Source: Comamonadaceae bacterium | GTDB lineage: Bacteria; Pseudomonadota; Gammaproteobacteria; Burkholderiales; Burkholderiaceae_C | Assembly: GCA_947374705.1 (NCBI GenBank) | Contig: CANCDA010000148.1 | Location: 1-6,169 of the forward strand | Reading direction: 5' to 3' | DNA: 6,169 bases | Shown here: positions 1-5,542 of the stretch, one piece after another | How the letters are laid out: each line of letters opens with the position of its first letter | Numbering within the stretch: the first letter of the stretch is position 1 | The notes under the pieces: model-generated | What the model was told of the DNA's origin: nothing | Seen by the model: the letters and a program-made list of their open reading frames with translations, nothing else | Databases searched by the model: none | Position numbers and translations under genes: made by a program

Positions 1-921
1 CAGCAACTCGTAAGGCAAGGGCAGCAGCTCCAACACAGCCCCATCGGCCTGGCCGAGTCGTAATCCAGGGCCATCCACGGCGCTGGTCTGCATGGAGACG
101 ATGGCGTCAAACCCACCCTGCGAGGCCGCCGCCGCTTGTGCCACGATGCCGCAAGGTTGATCGGGCTCGGCGCTGTCAAACACCTCGTCACCGGCTTTTA
201 AAGCGGTGGCGCAGTGCACGAGGTAGGCGCGACGTTTGAGTGTGCCGCGAAACTGGCTGCGCGCCACCACCTCCTGGCCGGGGTAGCAGCCTTTTTTGAA
301 GTTCACGCCGCCGACCGACTCGTAGTTGAGCATTTGCGGCACAAAGGCCTCGAAGATGGGCAGCGTCACGGTGGCAATGCCGCTGCGCACCTCGCCCCAT
401 TGCCAAGCCTCAAGGCCCAGTGCCTCTCCAGCGGGTAGCACTTCACCCACAGGCGCAATCCAGAGCGCGCGTGGCGTGCCGTCTGCGGGGTACAAGTGAA
501 CGATGGTTTGAGTGCCAATATCGGTTTTAGACCAAGCAGAATTGGCGCGAGTAGCTATATTTCCAATAGCAAAACCAGCCAAACCCAGCAAAGAAAATTC
601 TTCACTCGCATCGCTCAGTTTGACCTTCGCACGCATCACAAACATGGACAAGCGCCTGAGCGTTTGCGCCAGCAGGTCGCGGCTGCACACCAGCAAAATG
701 TCGGTGGGGCTGCGCTTGAAGCCGATGAAGCTGGCTTGCATGCGCCCTTTGGCCGAGCAAAACCCGGCGAGCCGCGCTTCGGTCAAGCCGAGCAGGACAA
801 AGTCTTGTGTGAGTTGGCCTTGCAAAAAATGGGCGGCGTCGTCGCCCTGTACGCGAATCAGGCCCAGATGGGACTGGGGGGTGATGCCGTTAAGTGTGTG
901 GTTCATGGGGTGAATTATCAT
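1..921 (-). CDS. ygfZ: YgfZ/GcvT-family folate-binding protein, 3' end cut by window edge
   Basis: The frame stays open from the start codon at 921 to the left edge, giving 307 codons. The family is usually about 300-340 residues, so only the last few are missing. Known members bind folate through a GcvT-like fold and help maintain Fe-S enzymes such as the tRNA methylthiotransferase MiaB in the cytoplasm. Visible hallmarks are QGQLTQDF (residues 34-41), SAKGRMQ (56-62) and the YgfZ signature KKGCYPGQEVVAR at 209-221. The invariant Cys is residue 212, equivalent to Cys228 of E. coli. The terminal beta-barrel part ends in LPLPYELL at the edge. Two in-frame ATGs exist, at 921 and 906. I chose 921 because GGAG lies 5 nt upstream of it, while 906 has no good Shine-Dalgarno sequence. 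It is transcribed divergently from mltG. Residues about 117-135 come from an unusually AT-rich patch that may be an inserted repeat. Family assignment is very secure; the exact start is less so. Confidence 0.95.
   Translation of the reverse strand, partial: MIIHPMNHTLNGITPQSHLGLIRVQGDDAAHFLQGQLTQDFVLLGLTEARLAGFCSAKGRMQASFIGFKRSPTDILLVCSRDLLAQTLRRLSMFVMRAKVKLSDASEEFSLLGLAGFAIGNIATRANSAWSKTDIGTQTIVHLYPADGTPRALWIAPVGEVLPAGEALGLEAWQWGEVRSGIATVTLPIFEAFVPQMLNYESVGGVNFKKGCYPGQEVVARSQFRGTLKRRAYLVHCATALKAGDEVFDSAEPDQPCGIVAQAAAASQGGFDAIVSMQTSAVDGPGLRLGQADGAVLELLPLPYELL
521..575. repeat. AT-rich stem-loop patch inside ygfZ, possible degenerate dispersed repeat
   Basis: Within ygfZ the stretch 521-600 is about 57% A+T by my count, against about 35% for 421-500 in the same gene. 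It contains the inverted repeat GCTAT (554-558) / ATAGC (566-570) around a 7-nt loop, and a TAGCTA palindrome at 552-557. From memory, the segment gcgcgagtagctat...aatagcaaaa resembles short dispersed repeats that occur in many copies in Comamonadaceae genomes, with a GCTATT...AATAGC core next to a conserved GCGC-type box. The reading frame is kept, so it would encode about 19 residues between two conserved blocks of YgfZ. The stem and composition are seen directly; the repeat-family identity is recalled and unverified. It could simply be a poorly conserved, relaxed loop of the protein. Confidence 0.4.
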
Positions 922-963
922 CGCCACTCCATTTCATGAGGGGCCTCAGGGCCGAATGACGCT
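922..963. promoter_or_regulatory. 42-bp divergent intergenic region between ygfZ and mltG
   Basis: This is the only place where both transcription units can start, yet it is just 42 bp long. Promoters must therefore overlap the two coding starts. The best single element I see is TATCAT at 916-921 on the plus strand, which is one base from a consensus -10 and overlaps the ygfZ start, but no convincing -35 sits 16-18 bp upstream. A short GGCC-TCAG-GGCC stem (942-953) is present. An in-frame stop at 937-939 rules out a longer mltG product. I cannot name a promoter with confidence. Confidence 0.25.
927..930 (-). promoter_or_regulatory. Shine-Dalgarno site deciding the ygfZ start
   Basis: On the minus strand GGAG is followed by TGGCG and then the ATG at 921, an ideal 5-nt spacing. 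The alternative in-frame ATG at 906 would have this site about 20 nt away. This supports the longer N-terminus beginning MIIHPMNHT. Confidence 0.6.
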
Positions 964-1959
964 GTGCGAACCTGGGCTATTCGATTTGTCGTGTTTTTCT
1001 TGGTGGCCAGCGTGCTGCTGGGCTCGGTAGGTCTGTGGTGGGTGAACCAGCCGCTGGGCCTGGTCAGCGACCCGGTGGATGTGGCCATTGAGCCTGGCAC
1101 TTCGCCCCGGGGCGTGGCCCACCTCGTGGCCGAATCCGGGGTGCAGGTCAACCCGACGCTGCTGTACTGGGTGTTCAGGCTCTCGGGCCGTGCGCGGGAG
1201 ATCAAGGCGGGCAGCTACGAAGTGGGGCAGGGCACCACGCCTTATTCGCTGTTGCGCAAGCTGGTACGCGGCGACGAGACCCTGCGCGCCATCACGTTGG
1301 TGGAGGGCTGGAACTTTCGCCAACTGCGCCAAGCCTTGGCCAAAGCCGAGTACATCAAACCTGACACTCAGGGTCTGAGCGACAGCGCCATCATGGACAA
1401 GCTGGGCCGTTCGGGTCAGGCTGCCGAGGGGCGCTTCTTCCCCGACACCTACAACTACGCCAAGGGATCTAGCGATCTGGCTGTGCTCAAGCGAGCTTTG
1501 CGCGCGATGGATCAGCGCTTGGAGAAAGCCTGGAGCCAGCGCGCGCAAGGCCTGCCGCTTAAATCGCCCGAAGAGGCTTTGACGCTGGCCAGCATTGTTG
1601 AAAAAGAAACCGGTCGCGCCAGTGACCGGGCCATGATCGCGGGCGTGTTCAACAACCGCTTGCGCATTGGCATGCTCTTGCAAACCGACCCGAGCGTGAT
1701 TTACGGGCTGGGTGAGCGGTTTGACGGTAATTTGCGCAAGCGTGACTTGCTGGCCGATACGCCGTGGAACACCTACACCCGGGCTGGTTTGCCCCCCACG
1801 CCGATTGCCATGCCGGGCAAGGCCGCTTTGCTGGCTGCCGTGCAACCGGCTTCTACCCGTGCGCTTTATTTTGTGGCACGGGGCGACGGCAGCAGCCAGT
1901 TCAGCGCGAGCCTGGATGAGCACAACCGTGCGGTCAACAAGTTCCAACGTGGACAATAA
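964..1959 (+). CDS. mltG: Endolytic murein transglycosylase MltG (YceG family)
   Basis: The 331-residue protein matches the usual length of MltG. This inner-membrane enzyme cuts nascent glycan strands endolytically to leave 1,6-anhydro ends and is thought to terminate peptidoglycan strand growth. One membrane segment spans about residues 6-26 after a basic MRTWAIR start, so the body lies in the periplasm. A LysM-like region follows (about 35-105, with EPGTSPRGVA and KAGSYEV). The catalytic YceG domain then includes EGRFFPDTY (155-163) and ASIVEKET (209-216). Glu213 corresponds to the catalytic Glu218 of E. coli MltG. NNRLRIGMLLQTDPSVIYG (230-248) and YTRAGLPPTPI (271-281) are further family blocks. 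The start is GTG at 964: an in-frame stop at 937-939 leaves no upstream start, and later GTG/TTG codons would cut into the membrane segment. The Shine-Dalgarno sequence is weak (AGG at 948-950). It is the first gene of the plus-strand operon, followed by tmk after 4 bp. Confidence 0.97.
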   Translation: MRTWAIRFVVFFLVASVLLGSVGLWWVNQPLGLVSDPVDVAIEPGTSPRGVAHLVAESGVQVNPTLLYWVFRLSGRAREIKAGSYEVGQGTTPYSLLRKLVRGDETLRAITLVEGWNFRQLRQALAKAEYIKPDTQGLSDSAIMDKLGRSGQAAEGRFFPDTYNYAKGSSDLAVLKRALRAMDQRLEKAWSQRAQGLPLKSPEEALTLASIVEKETGRASDRAMIAGVFNNRLRIGMLLQTDPSVIYGLGERFDGNLRKRDLLADTPWNTYTRAGLPPTPIAMPGKAALLAAVQPASTRALYFVARGDGSSQFSASLDEHNRAVNKFQRGQ

Positions 1960-1963
1960 GCCC

Positions 1964-2617
1964 ATGACACGACGCATGACAGGACTTTTCATCAGCTTTG
2001 AAGGCATTGACGGCGCGGGGAAATCCACGCACATCGAAACGCTGGCCCAAGCCTTCCGTGCGCAGGGCCGTGCGGTGCTGTTGACCCGCGAGCCGGGTGG
2101 TACCCCCCTGGCTGAGGTTTTGCGCACGCTGGTGCTGAATGAGGCTATGGATGCCATGACTGAAGCGCTGCTGGTGTTTGCCGCGCGGCGTGATCACCTT
2201 AAACAAAAAATCGAACCCGCCCTGTCCCGTGGTGAGGTGGTGCTAAGTGATCGCTTCACAGATGCCACTTTTGCTTATCAGGGTGGCGGGCGCGGTTTTG
2301 ACAGTGCCGTGCTCTCCACCTTGGAGCGCTGGGTGCAGGCCATCGACAACGACGCCAAAACGGCGATTCGCCAGCCCGACCTGACACTCTGGTTTGACCT
2401 GGCCCCGGCCTTGGCGGCTGAACGGCTGGCTGACGCCCGTGTGCCGGACAAATTCGAGTCGCAGCCGGTTGAGTTTTTTAGCCGCGTGGCCAAGGCTTAT
2501 GGCCAGCGCATGGCCGAGCAGCCTGAACGTTTTGCCCGCATTGATGCCGACAATAGCCGTGAGGTGGTGGGCCAAGCCGTGATGCGTGCACTGCAACAAA
2601 AGGGCTACTTGACATGA
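1964..2617 (+). CDS. tmk: Thymidylate kinase (dTMP kinase)
   Basis: This cytoplasmic enzyme phosphorylates dTMP to dTDP with ATP, a required step for dTTP supply. The 217 residues match the family length. The P-loop GIDGAGKS (14-21) lies in FEGIDGAGKST. It is followed by the substrate motif TREPGGTPL (41-49), the DRF motif with Asp96 and Arg97, the YQGGGRG turn (105-111), and a LID region (about 152-168, with RLADARVPDKFE) that carries basic residues. The P-loop has Gly where type I enzymes have Arg, and LID basic residues are present, so it resembles the bacterial type II class. Start choice: ATG 1964 lies 4 nt after the mltG stop with a weak GTGGA upstream. ATG 1976 is in frame and would give MTGLFISFEG, which fits typical family N-termini equally well. 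The stop overlaps the holB start by 4 nt (ATGA), which suggests translational coupling. Confidence 0.97.
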   Translation: MTRRMTGLFISFEGIDGAGKSTHIETLAQAFRAQGRAVLLTREPGGTPLAEVLRTLVLNEAMDAMTEALLVFAARRDHLKQKIEPALSRGEVVLSDRFTDATFAYQGGGRGFDSAVLSTLERWVQAIDNDAKTAIRQPDLTLWFDLAPALAAERLADARVPDKFESQPVEFFSRVAKAYGQRMAEQPERFARIDADNSREVVGQAVMRALQQKGYLT

Positions 2618-3642
2618 ACGATTCGACTGAGGAGTGCGCCGCATCGCCCATGCCTTGGGTGGCCGCGCAGACGCAAGCTTTGCTGGCACAGCGGGGACAC
2701 GCTTGGCTGTTGCAAGGGCCGTCTGGCTTGGGGCAGTACCACCTGGCCTTGGCCATGGTGCGCGCTTGGTTGTGCGAGAGCCCGACTGAGCGGGGTGCTT
2801 GCGGCGCGTGCGCCAGTTGCCACGTGATCGACGTGCGTACCCACGCAGACCTGTGTGTGCTGATGCCCGAGACCGTGATGGAGGCGCTGGGTTGGCCCTT
2901 GAGTGAGAAAGCACAGGCCGAGATCGACAGCAAAAAGCGCAAACCCAGCAAAGAAATCCGGGTTGAGGCCATGCGCGATGCGGTGGAGTTCTCTCAGCGG
3001 ACCAGCGCACGCGGGCGCGGCAAGGCAATGCTGGTGTTCCCTGCGGAGCGCATGAATAACATCACCGCCAACACCCTGCTCAAAACGCTGGAGGAGCCGC
3101 CTGGCGACATGCGTTTTGTGCTGGCCAGCGAGGCCGCTCACCAGTTGCTGCCCACCATTCGCAGCCGCTGCTTAGGCCATGCCATGCATTGGCCCGATGA
3201 AGCGGCCTCACTGGCTTGGCTTGAAGCTCAAGGGGTGAGCTCCGCTGATGCTGCCACGCTCTTGCGTGCGGCAGGCGGGCGGCCTGAAGACGCTTGGCGT
3301 TTTGCCACCTCAGGCCGAGACCCCAAGAGCTGGCGCTTGTTCCCCAAAGCCATGGCGCGGGGTGATGTGAGTTTGCTCAAAGACTGGAGCCCTGCCCAGG
3401 CGCTGGATGCCTTGCACAAGCTGTGTCACGATCTGTTGGCCCTCAAGTCAGGGGCTGCACCCCGGTTTTTTGATGCGGCTGATTTGCCACCGGGTATTCA
3501 ATCGGGTTCATTTGCAACGCTCAGCGATTGGGGCAAATCATTGGCGCGGGCCGCGCGCTCTGCTGAACATCCTTTCAACACCGGGCTCATGCTGGAGGCA
3601 CTGGTGAGCCGCGCTTACATCGTTTTGAATAAAGCGACTTAA
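2614..3642 (+). CDS. holB: DNA polymerase III subunit delta-prime
   Basis: HolB is the delta-prime subunit of the clamp loader that places the beta sliding clamp on primed DNA. At 342 residues it is close to E. coli HolB. The AAA+ core begins with LLQGPSGLGQYHLA (32-45). This Walker A has Gln where the Lys would be, which is expected because delta-prime does not hydrolyse ATP. Four zinc-binding cysteines sit at 54, 63, 66 and 69, with the 9-3-3 spacing of the E. coli protein. The sensor-1 block ANTLLKTLEEPP (152-163) and the SRC motif (TIRSRC, 181-186) used in clamp-loader arginine-finger contacts are intact. A basic segment KKRKPSKEIRV (107-117) precedes the core strand and is typical of betaproteobacterial homologues as I recall them. 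The start ATG overlaps the tmk stop, with AAAGGG 9 nt upstream. The C-terminal third is the usual helical, weakly conserved collar domain. Confidence 0.96.
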   Translation: MNDSTEECAASPMPWVAAQTQALLAQRGHAWLLQGPSGLGQYHLALAMVRAWLCESPTERGACGACASCHVIDVRTHADLCVLMPETVMEALGWPLSEKAQAEIDSKKRKPSKEIRVEAMRDAVEFSQRTSARGRGKAMLVFPAERMNNITANTLLKTLEEPPGDMRFVLASEAAHQLLPTIRSRCLGHAMHWPDEAASLAWLEAQGVSSADAATLLRAAGGRPEDAWRFATSGRDPKSWRLFPKAMARGDVSLLKDWSPAQALDALHKLCHDLLALKSGAAPRFFDAADLPPGIQSGSFATLSDWGKSLARAARSAEHPFNTGLMLEALVSRAYIVLNKAT

Positions 3643-3659
3643 ACTCAAGAACCTGAGTT
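3642..3659 (+). promoter_or_regulatory. Perfect 6-bp hairpin between holB and pilZ
   Basis: AACTCA (3642-3647) and TGAGTT (3654-3659) form a perfect stem around the 6-nt loop AGAACC, starting at the last base of the holB stop codon. No T-tract follows, so it is not a standard terminator. The only Shine-Dalgarno-like bases before the pilZ ATG (GAG, 3655-3657) lie in the right arm, so folding could hide them. The stem is only 6 bp with four A-T pairs, so its stability is modest and any role is inferred. Confidence 0.35.
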
Positions 3660-3665
3660 GTACTT

Positions 3666-4040
3666 ATGTCTGAAACCAAACCCACACCCACCGTCGCGCC
3701 GCCGCGCCCCAGCGTCATTCAGTTGGCGATCAAGGATAAATCGGCCCTGTATGCGGCCTACATGAACACCTTCACCGAGGGGGGCATTTTTATCCCCACC
3801 GCGCGGGAGTACCGATTGGGTGACTTTGTGTACGTCTTGTTGAGCCTGCCTGACGACCCGCAGCGCTACCCTGTGGCAGGCAAGGTGGCTTGGGTGACGC
3901 CACCCAAAGCGGCTGGCGGGCGCACGCAGGGCGTGGGCGTTTTGTTTCCCAAAGACGAAAAATCGCGCGCGCTCAAAGCCAAGATCGAAGAGATTTTGAG
4001 CTCACACCTCTCCTCTGACCGCACCACGCAAACCATTTGA
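3666..4040 (+). CDS. pilZ: PilZ-domain type IV pilus assembly protein
   Basis: The 124-residue single-domain protein matches the stand-alone PilZ that type IV pilus biogenesis needs in Pseudomonas and Xanthomonas, where it sits next to holB. The PilZ barrel runs from about residue 16 to 112: RPSVIQLAIKDKSALYAAY (14-32), FTEGGIFIPT (36-45), LGDFVYVLLSLPDD (51-64), PVAGKVAWVTP (69-79) and GVGVLFP (89-95). The c-di-GMP-binding RxxxR and (D/N)xSxxG motifs are absent, as in P. aeruginosa PilZ, so it probably acts through partners rather than by direct nucleotide binding. The C-terminus DRTTQTI looks conserved in the Burkholderiales from memory. It begins 23 nt after holB behind a hairpin with a poor ribosome site and ends 16 nt before tatD. 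Neither pilus structural nor motor genes are in the window, which is normal for this gene. Confidence 0.94.
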   Translation: MSETKPTPTVAPPRPSVIQLAIKDKSALYAAYMNTFTEGGIFIPTAREYRLGDFVYVLLSLPDDPQRYPVAGKVAWVTPPKAAGGRTQGVGVLFPKDEKSRALKAKIEEILSSHLSSDRTTQTI

Positions 4041-4056
4041 CGCGGGCAACGCAGCC

Positions 4057-4851
4057 ATGTTTACCGACTCCCACTGTCACCTGAGTTACCCCGAGCTCAA
4101 AGCTGATCTGCCGCGCATTCGGTTAGCCATGGCTGAGGCCCAAGTCACGCGCGCCCTGTGCATCTGCACGACGCTGGAAGAATTTCCCCAAGTGCATGAG
4201 CTGGCCACCAGCTACGATAATTTTTGGTCCACCGTGGGTGTGCACCCCGACAACGAGGGCGTGACCGAGCCGTCACTCGATGATCTGCTGACCCGTGGGC
4301 GACTGCCTCGGGTGGTGGGTATCGGTGAGACTGGGCTGGACTATTACCGCCTTGGGGAGCGCACCGTGGCCGATATGGAATGGCAGCGCGAGCGTTTCAG
4401 AACCCACATTCGCGCGGCCCAGCAATTGGCCAAGCCGCTGGTCATCCACACCCGCAGTTCATCCACTGACACGCTGGCAATTTTGCGAGAAGAGGGCGAA
4501 TTGGGCTCGGGCCATGCAGCCGGTGGCGTGTTCCACTGCTTTACCGAGACCGCCGAGGTGGCACGGGCGGCGCTGGACTTGGGCTTCTACATTTCGTTCT
4601 CTGGCATCTTGACCTTTAAAAACGCGCAGGATTTGCGTGACGTGGCCAGCTTCGTGCCGCTAGACCGTATGTTGATTGAGACCGACAGCCCTTACCTGGC
4701 CCCTGCACCGCACCGCGGTAAAACCAACAACCCCTCGTATGTGCCTTTGGTGGCGCGGCAAATTGCCGAGTTAAGACAGTGCCCCATTGAGACCGTGGCA
4801 CAAGCAACCAGCCACAATTTTGAGGTTTTGTTTTCGGGTGTTTTGAATTGA
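4057..4851 (+). CDS. TatD-family metal-dependent hydrolase (YcfH-like)
   Basis: TatD-family enzymes are cytoplasmic TIM-barrel hydrolases of the amidohydrolase superfamily. Tested members act as metal-dependent DNases; the true substrate here is unknown. The 264 residues match the family. Metal ligands are visible in order: the HxH pair His6 and His8 in DSHCHL, Glu91 in GIGETGLDYY (88-97), His131 in LVIHTRSS (128-135), His160 in FHCF (159-162), and Asp210 in ETDSPYLAP (208-216). The NNPSYVPLVARQIAELR tail (224-240) is also typical. Its position after holB parallels E. coli ycfH, which lies near tmk-holB, so YcfH-like is more likely than TatD itself or YjjV; I leave the symbol open. It starts 16 nt after pilZ with only a weak Shine-Dalgarno sequence, and its stop overlaps the TTG start of the next gene. 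Confidence 0.95.
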   Translation: MFTDSHCHLSYPELKADLPRIRLAMAEAQVTRALCICTTLEEFPQVHELATSYDNFWSTVGVHPDNEGVTEPSLDDLLTRGRLPRVVGIGETGLDYYRLGERTVADMEWQRERFRTHIRAAQQLAKPLVIHTRSSSTDTLAILREEGELGSGHAAGGVFHCFTETAEVARAALDLGFYISFSGILTFKNAQDLRDVASFVPLDRMLIETDSPYLAPAPHRGKTNNPSYVPLVARQIAELRQCPIETVAQATSHNFEVLFSGVLN

Positions 4852-5537
4852 AACGCGAGTTAAGAGCCGCAGCCTGCCTTGTCCTGTTCATGGGCTATGC
4901 CTGGGCCAATGCAGGTTCTTACGATGATTTTTTCATCGCGATCAAGAACGATAACGTGCGTGCGGTGGCTGATCTCCTCAATCGCGGTTTTGATGTCAAT
5001 ACCCTGAGCCCTGAGGCCGAACACGGCTTGTTGTTGGCCCTTCGCACACCCGCTCCAAAGGTGACAACGCTGCTGTTGTCCAGAGAAAAAATCGACGTTA
5101 ATCCGCGCAACCGCAATGATGAGACGCCGCTCATGCTGGCCGCGATCAAGGGTCAGACGGACTTGGCGCAAACGCTGATCGACAAGGGCGCAGATGTCAA
5201 CAAACCCGGTTGGACACCGCTGCATTACGCATCGACCTACGGGCACCTTGCGTTGATGAACCTGCTGCTGGAGCACCACGCCTACATTGATGCCGCCTCG
5301 CCCAACGAGAGCACGCCTTTGATGATGGCCGCGATGTATGGCACATCGTCTGCCGTGAAGCTGCTACTGGAGGCGGGCGCAGACCCCATGCTGCGCAACG
5401 TTCAGGGCTTGAGCGCGCTTGACTTTGCAGAGAAAGCCAATCGAATCGATTCGGCAAACATCATCGCCGCTTTCATGCGCGCAATCCCACCCAAAGCCGC
5501 CGCCGCCCAAGAGACCCCGCCCAAAGTGGCGGAGTAA
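4848..5537 (+). CDS. Exported ankyrin-repeat protein
   Basis: The 229-residue protein has an N-terminal signal peptide (basic MKRELR, hydrophobic 7-18, likely cleavage after ANA at 20-22) with no lipobox, which suggests a soluble periplasmic protein. Ankyrin repeats fill the rest: degenerate units at about 24-55 and 57-88, then clear ones at 91-119 (DETPLMLAAIKGQTDLAQTL), 121-151 (GWTPLHYASTYGHLALMNLL) and 154-184 (ESTPLMMAAMYGTSSAVKLL), and a capping unit at 187-212. The unit before GWTPLHYA has a shortened loop (VNKPGW). A Pro/Ala-rich tail follows from 213. Ankyrin repeats bind partner proteins; no catalytic domain is present and the partner is unknown. The start is TTG at 4848, overlapping the tatD stop. 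An in-frame stop at 4821-4823 leaves no other upstream start, and the next ATG (4890, Met15) would destroy the signal peptide. Expression probably depends on translational coupling to tatD. Confidence 0.9.
   Translation: MKRELRAAACLVLFMGYAWANAGSYDDFFIAIKNDNVRAVADLLNRGFDVNTLSPEAEHGLLLALRTPAPKVTTLLLSREKIDVNPRNRNDETPLMLAAIKGQTDLAQTLIDKGADVNKPGWTPLHYASTYGHLALMNLLLEHHAYIDAASPNESTPLMMAAMYGTSSAVKLLLEAGADPMLRNVQGLSALDFAEKANRIDSANIIAAFMRAIPPKAAAAQETPPKVAE
5517..5532 (+). terminator. GC-rich hairpin at the end of the ankyrin gene, weak terminator candidate
   Basis: CCGCC (5517-5521) pairs with GGCGG (5528-5532) around the loop CAAAGT, inside the last codons of the ankyrin gene. The downstream sequence AGTAAAAGCTTTAG has only three consecutive Ts, so termination would be inefficient at best. 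For the opposite strand, GCGC-N7-GCGC (5546-5560) followed by TAAAGCTTTT is an even weaker candidate. No better terminator exists between the two convergent genes. Confidence 0.25.
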
Positions 5538-5542
5538 AAGCT

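Noticed and set aside
496..939. Plus-strand frames of 147 and 133 codons
   Set aside because: They are shadows of ygfZ, whose signature motifs on the minus strand fix the coding strand here.
1712..1963. N-terminal extension of tmk that would give a 301-residue protein
   Set aside because: The extension overlaps the mltG 3' end in another frame, is Arg/Pro/Cys-rich with no homology I recognise, and would put the P-loop about 100 residues from the N-terminus, unlike any thymidylate kinase.
946..2157. 403-codon open frame on the minus strand opposite mltG and tmk
   Set aside because: It lies wholly antisense to two genes with clear catalytic motifs, its translation is Arg/Gln/His/Ala-rich with no recognisable domain, and such long shadow frames are common in GC-rich DNA.
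2713..2754. Missing Walker A lysine in HolB (GLGQY) as a sign of a broken gene
   Set aside because: Delta-prime subunits do not hydrolyse ATP and commonly lack a working Walker A. The zinc cysteines, sensor-1 block and SRC motif are intact.
2243..3141. Overlapping minus-strand open frames opposite tmk and holB
   Set aside because: They are antisense to well-supported genes, low in complexity, rich in Arg/Ser/Pro, and show no ribosome site or domain.
3771..3800. Loss of c-di-GMP-binding motifs in PilZ as degeneration
   Set aside because: Stand-alone type IV pilus PilZ proteins next to holB normally lack these motifs, so this is the standard form.
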